A stretch of 9,383 nucleotides of DNA from Aquificaceae bacterium. Its GTDB lineage: Bacteria; Aquificota; Aquificia; Aquificales; Aquificaceae. Numbering within the stretch: position 1 is the first letter of the stretch; each line of letters opens with the position of its first letter. The notes under the pieces are model-generated. The model saw nothing but the letters and a program-made list of their open reading frames with translations. It was not told where the DNA came from and did no database searches. The stretch spans positions 1-9,383 of the forward strand of contig WFYK01000061.1 of assembly GCA_015490105.1 (NCBI GenBank), read 5' to 3'. The position numbers were made by a program, and so were the translations under genes. Shown piece by piece: positions 5,538 through 9,383 of this stretch.

Positions 5538-8500
5538 ATGATAGGGGGTGTTCTGGTAGCTCTTCTTTTGATCGTATCGGGATACGGTTTCGGTCAGCTC
5601 GCCTGCAACGTTCCGCCTTTTCTGACGACTTCCGTCCCGCCCAACATTCTGTTTGTTGCAGATGTGAGCGGAAGTATGAGTTGGAACGCGTATTACAGAA
5701 ATTGGTTTGATCCAGTTATCTTCTTCATTTTTCCTGACTGCCCTACTACCGGTAGGTTTACTCCCTGCTCTTCAGGTGAAGGGTTTGAAGAGGTGGGTTG
5801 TTATGATCCAAATAACACATACGAAGGTTACTTCGTTCCGGACAGGTTTTATACCTTTGATGGAACAGCTTGGGTTGAAACTTCAGGACCTGAGAGTTGC
5901 ACTATGACTTTGGAAAGTGTTTATGAGCCTGATGTAGGTAAATGTTACTATTATTACTCAGTCACAGGCATTTGTTCAGGAAACAAGCTTAACTTCGTTC
6001 TTATGTCGAGGATAGACCTCCTCAGATGGGCTATGGTGGGGGGGAGACCCGAGGGTTGCAACGACGGTGACTTTACCAGTTGGCAGTGTGATCCGGACCT
6101 CGCCTGCACAGGGAACACATGCAGGCTTCAGATGGTGGGATCTACCATCAACTATCTTGATCAACCGATTGTGGAAGTTCCCAAAGAAAGGGTAAAAGGT
6201 GTTATTCAGGAGCTTGAAAGGGGAGCCGTAAAGCCAAGGCTTGGGATAATGTTTTTCTCAGGTATAGATATAGATCCGAATCCACGAAGAGAAGTTTACA
6301 TAGGTATAAGACCTGAAAAAGTCTACATAGGAGACTTCCCCGACGGAAACTTGAGGACCTTCCCGGCTACCGACCCTTGCAGTAGCGACCCTTCGAAGTG
6401 TCCCTATACTTTCCTAAAGAGGTATTTGAACGCGGTTCCTATGGAAGGTGGAACTACGACCGCTCCCGCTATGTGGGAGGCTTACGACTACTTCAAGCAG
6501 AGCGACGACCACAATTACGCAAATGGATTTGATATAAATCCAGGAACCTACAAAGACCCGCAGTATATATGTGAGGATAACAATCCTAACGCGTGTCAGC
6601 CGGTTCCCTGTGCAAAGAATTTTGTGATCCTGATGTCAGATGGTCAGTGGAACATGGGAGGAAATCCGATTGAAATTACATGCTCTATAGATAAGCCAGA
6701 TTTTGAGGATTACTCCGCAGACCCAGTAGTTCCAGCCTACTGGATGCACACCAAGACTTTGAGAACTATGGATCTGAGCGGTCAAGCGTGCGATCCGACT
6801 CGGGATCAGAACTGCTTCGAAATAAACGTCTCCGCTGTTTACAGCCTCGGTCTCTTTCTCGGAGGAACCGGAGAAAACTCGCTCAAACACGTGGCTATAT
6901 ACGGGTCCTTTGACAACACTAATAACACGTGGCCGGGTGGTACATCCAACTATCCGTTCTTGTCTGCTATAGATTCTGGATCTCTCTGCTCAACAGGTAT
7001 AGACGATTGTACTATTTACGATGATGGAATACCTGATGGTGACGATAAGGGAAGTCCATGTACACCCATACCTCCCTCCTCTCCAGACTGGGACAGGGAC
7101 GGGGACGGTGTTCCGGACACATTCTTGAGTGCGAAAAATGCTATAGAGATAAAGAGGGGTCTCCTCACATTCATAACCGATATCTTGAGGAGGTCCTCAG
7201 CTGCAAGCTCCGTTTCTATACTCTCGAGGAGGGGAACGAAGGGCAACAACGTGATACAGGCTGTCTTCTATCCTCAAAGGTCCTTCCCGAACGACAATAA
7301 AGTGGACTGGGTGGGATACCTATACAACTACTGGTTCTACTTCTCTCCGAACGAGCAGAGCATAAGGGAGGACACGAACCAGAACAAGATACTCGACCTC
7401 GATCAGGACCTCAAACTCGACTTCAGGGTGGATCAAGCCGGGAACCTCAAGATAGTCGCAAAAGACAACAACGACAACCCCGTTACCACCTACAACTCCC
7501 TCGACGAGGTCCATCCCGTATGGGAAGCGGGTGAGATCCTGAAAAACACAAGCCCCGCAAACAGGAGGATATACACGGTGAGCGAGAACGACACACTCGT
7601 TGAGTTTACAACAGCAAACAGGCTTCTCTTTGAGTCCCTCCTCGGGAACACAGCCAACTTCCCCGCGTGTCTTTCCGCTTCGGGAGATCCTGTGGACAAC
7701 CTTATAAACTTCGTAAGGGGAGAGCATATAGAGGGTTGCAGGGACAGGAGGGCTGACGACCTCGGTAACACTTGGAAGCTGGGGGACATAGTCTACTCCA
7801 CTCCTGCGATACTCGACTACGGGGACTTCGGTATGGTCTTCGTCGGTGCTAACGACGGCATGCTCCACGCCTTCAGGATAGGAGCCTTGAGGGGGGACGA
7901 CCTCTCCGCAAATCAGGTTGTGAGGCTCTGCGACGAGCTTACGGGGAACTGCACTACCGTTTCCCTCGGTAAGGAGGAGTGGGCGTTCATACCCAAAAAC
8001 GCCCTTCCGTATCTCAGGTATCTCGCCGATCCCTCTTACGTCCACAGATACTTCGTAGACCTTCCCCCGTACATAATCAGGCTCGACACTAACGGGGACG
8101 GTCTTCCCGACAGGGCGATACTGATAGGAGGTATGAGGCTGGGCGGCGGTTGCGGTTGCACAGATCCTACCTGCGAGAACCCGCCTCAGGACGTCTGCGA
8201 CCTCACGACGAGTCCCGTAAACTGCTTGGGTCTTTCTTCTTACTTTGCCCTCGACGTCACCGATCCCTTCAACCCCGAGTTCCTTTGGGAGTTCACGCAT
8301 CCTGACCTTGGCTTTAGTTATTCGGGACCCGCCCACATAACGGTCGGGGGTAAGCACTTCATAATGTTCGTCTCCGGACCTACCGACCTTTGCGGTGGTT
8401 CCGCCCAGTCGCTCAGGATCTTCGTCCTCGAGATGGACGAGAACTTCAGGATAGCGAGAAGGTATATATTCACAGCTCAGAATGATACTCCTACCTTAAC

Positions 8501-9383
8501 AGCAGGATATGAAGTTATACCAGCTCAAGTTTTAAACAATTACAGTCCTAATAACCAAAATCAAGGAAATGTTGTTATAGGAGCCTTCGGCGGGAGGCTC
8601 TTCACGGAAGGTATCGACTCGAACGACGACGGTGAGACTGAGATGGTCTTCTTCGGTGTGAACAGGAATACGGGAACCCAGTGGCAAGGCAACGTCATAG
8701 GTGTCAGGATAACGGGTCCCGACCCGACGCAGTGGGAGATCCTTCAAGTGTTCAACCAACCTACAAAGCCCATCACAGCCAAGATAGAATACATGAAGTG
8801 CTTCGGCATGAACTACATCTTCTTCGGGACGGGAAGGTGGTTCTTCAAGGACGACGAGCCGGGGGACATTAACAATCCCAACGACACGGAAAGGCTCTAC
8901 GGTGTCAGGATAGACGGGTGTCTGAACGGAGGAAACTGCAGTATCCAGTTCGCTGTAAGCTCCAACGACGCCTGTCAGGAGCTTCAGTCGGGTAGCGAGA
9001 CCTTCTCTTGGTATGTGGAGCTGGCTCCGAGGGACGCCGACTACTTCAAAGAGAGGCTCATCTCAGACCCGACGGTTACAAACTTCGACGTTGTGTTCTT
9101 CGCAACAACTCAGCCTACGGGTCAGCTCTGCGGTTTCGGAGGGAGGTCGAGGCTCTGGGGTCTCAACTGTGCGACCGGTGAAGGGCTTCTCAGCACTGCC
9201 TGTCCCGGCTTTGTAGCCCAGGTCCCGCCGGAGACGACCGTCCTTCTCCAGCTCTCAAGGGGTAACATAGAGCAGTTCGGGAGAACGAGCTTCACGGAGG
9301 AAGGGGGAAGGGCTACGGAGTGGCAACAGGGAACGACCCCCGAATCACCTCCCACGGTCCCGGGCGGGGGTAGCGTCCAAGGT
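5538..9383 (+). CDS. pilY1: PilY1-like type IV pilus tip adhesin with VWA domain (3' end beyond window)
   Basis: The frame is open for 1282 residues from the ATG at 5538 to the window edge with no stop, so the gene is 3'-partial. PilY1 proteins are exported, associate with type IV pili, and act in pilus assembly, adhesion and surface sensing. The signal peptide is about 1-20 (MIGGVLVALLLIVSGYGFG). The VWA domain has a full-looking MIDAS metal site: D42-x-S44-x-S46, T306 in GGTTT, and D368 in SDGQWN. PilY1 signatures follow: YDPNNTYEGYF (89-99), GDIVYSTPAI (749-758), VGANDGMLHAF (769-779), WAFIPKN (815-821), and YFALDVTDPFNP then FLWEF (902-919). Calcium loops are D519-x-D521-x-D523-G-x-x-D527 and D850-x-N852-x-D854-G-x-x-D858. 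About 40 cysteines suggest many disulfides. The last visible residues are Pro/Gly-rich. Base composition is patchy: AT-rich segments (5690-6000, 6241-6300, 8461-8580) interrupt GC-rich coding. It starts one base after the upstream gene, as the operon's fourth gene. Confidence 0.93.
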   Translation, partial: MIGGVLVALLLIVSGYGFGQLACNVPPFLTTSVPPNILFVADVSGSMSWNAYYRNWFDPVIFFIFPDCPTTGRFTPCSSGEGFEEVGCYDPNNTYEGYFVPDRFYTFDGTAWVETSGPESCTMTLESVYEPDVGKCYYYYSVTGICSGNKLNFVLMSRIDLLRWAMVGGRPEGCNDGDFTSWQCDPDLACTGNTCRLQMVGSTINYLDQPIVEVPKERVKGVIQELERGAVKPRLGIMFFSGIDIDPNPRREVYIGIRPEKVYIGDFPDGNLRTFPATDPCSSDPSKCPYTFLKRYLNAVPMEGGTTTAPAMWEAYDYFKQSDDHNYANGFDINPGTYKDPQYICEDNNPNACQPVPCAKNFVILMSDGQWNMGGNPIEITCSIDKPDFEDYSADPVVPAYWMHTKTLRTMDLSGQACDPTRDQNCFEINVSAVYSLGLFLGGTGENSLKHVAIYGSFDNTNNTWPGGTSNYPFLSAIDSGSLCSTGIDDCTIYDDGIPDGDDKGSPCTPIPPSSPDWDRDGDGVPDTFLSAKNAIEIKRGLLTFITDILRRSSAASSVSILSRRGTKGNNVIQAVFYPQRSFPNDNKVDWVGYLYNYWFYFSPNEQSIREDTNQNKILDLDQDLKLDFRVDQAGNLKIVAKDNNDNPVTTYNSLDEVHPVWEAGEILKNTSPANRRIYTVSENDTLVEFTTANRLLFESLLGNTANFPACLSASGDPVDNLINFVRGEHIEGCRDRRADDLGNTWKLGDIVYSTPAILDYGDFGMVFVGANDGMLHAFRIGALRGDDLSANQVVRLCDELTGNCTTVSLGKEEWAFIPKNALPYLRYLADPSYVHRYFVDLPPYIIRLDTNGDGLPDRAILIGGMRLGGGCGCTDPTCENPPQDVCDLTTSPVNCLGLSSYFALDVTDPFNPEFLWEFTHPDLGFSYSGPAHITVGGKHFIMFVSGPTDLCGGSAQSLRIFVLEMDENFRIARRYIFTAQNDTPTLTAGYEVIPAQVLNNYSPNNQNQGNVVIGAFGGRLFTEGIDSNDDGETEMVFFGVNRNTGTQWQGNVIGVRITGPDPTQWEILQVFNQPTKPITAKIEYMKCFGMNYIFFGTGRWFFKDDEPGDINNPNDTERLYGVRIDGCLNGGNCSIQFAVSSNDACQELQSGSETFSWYVELAPRDADYFKERLISDPTVTNFDVVFFATTQPTGQLCGFGGRSRLWGLNCATGEGLLSTACPGFVAQVPPETTVLLQLSRGNIEQFGRTSFTEEGGRATEWQQGTTPESPPTVPGGGSVQG
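5690..6000 (+). other. AT-rich patch in the VWA part of the PilY1-like gene
   Basis: GC content by 60-base row from 5701 is about 40, 45, 43, 43 and 35 percent, then jumps to about 58 percent from 6001. The patch encodes residues about 52-154, a Cys-rich, loop-rich insert of the VWA domain with the PilY1 YDPNNTYEGYF motif. The frame is intact. It may be a recombined or diversifying segment. Confidence 0.6.
8461..8580 (+). other. Sharp AT-rich patch in the PilY1-like C-terminal domain
   Basis: These 120 bases are about 33 percent GC (40 of 120), against about 57 percent in the preceding 60 bases and 62 percent in the following 60. Codon choice also shifts (TTA, AAT, CAA, GTT). It encodes residues about 976-1014, including an Asn-rich stretch NNYSPNNQNQGN that looks like an exposed loop. 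The frame is maintained on both sides. Confidence 0.7.

Noticed and set aside
5538..5610. Lipoprotein signal on the PilY1-like protein (GQLAC)
   Set aside because: The residue at -3 to the cysteine is Gln, not Leu, Val or Ile, so the lipobox rule fails. An ordinary signal peptide fits better.
7320..8357. 345-residue open frame on the - strand
   Set aside because: It lies entirely opposite the PilY1-like gene, whose frame carries family motifs here. The antisense product is low-complexity Val/Arg/Pro-rich with no recognisable domain, a typical shadow of GC-rich coding.

Overview
The window most likely comes from a thermophilic bacterium. Aquificota (the Aquifex/Hydrogenobacter/Thermocrinis group) is my best guess. 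The grounds are heavy use of AGG for arginine and ATA for isoleucine, Lys/Glu-rich proteins, tightly overlapping genes, and a type III-A CRISPR complex close to a PilY1-type pilus adhesin. The phylum is inferred from style, not proven. Bases 1-19 are an exact Tn5/Nextera mosaic end, so the left edge is the raw end of an assembled contig or read carrying library adapter.

Left block (20-2411, + strand, clearly AT-rich): the 3' part of csm3, all of csm4 and all of csm5, overlapping head to tail. These are backbone and cap subunits of a type III-A (Csm) interference complex. cas10, csm2 and any cas6, csm6 or CRISPR array are not in the window. Composition changes abruptly to higher GC within the last ~75 bases of csm5.

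Middle block (2426-3603, - strand, converging on csm5): a 102-residue heptad-repeat coiled-coil protein followed 5 bp later by a Dam-type N6-adenine DNA methyltransferase. No restriction endonuclease is next to it, so it looks like an orphan methylase with a coiled-coil partner gene.

Right block (3622-9383, + strand, higher GC): a tight four-gene operon. It holds an OmpR-type response regulator, a two-TM histidine kinase with unusual H and G boxes, a small secreted protein, and a PilY1-like type IV pilus adhesin (VWA domain plus C-terminal PilY1 domain, several calcium loops, roughly 40 cysteines). The adhesin frame is open from 5538 to the window end with no stop. The layout suggests a surface-sensing or pilus-control cassette in which a two-component system is co-transcribed with the pilus-tip adhesin.

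The coiled-coil/dam pair and the regulator operon diverge from an 18-bp gap centred on a perfect inverted repeat, suggesting overlapping promoters and leaderless transcripts. The adhesin gene has sharp AT-rich patches, which suggests mosaic recombination in the exposed part of the protein. No tRNA, rRNA, CRISPR array, insertion sequence or convincing terminator was seen. No stretch over 300 bases lacks a gene.
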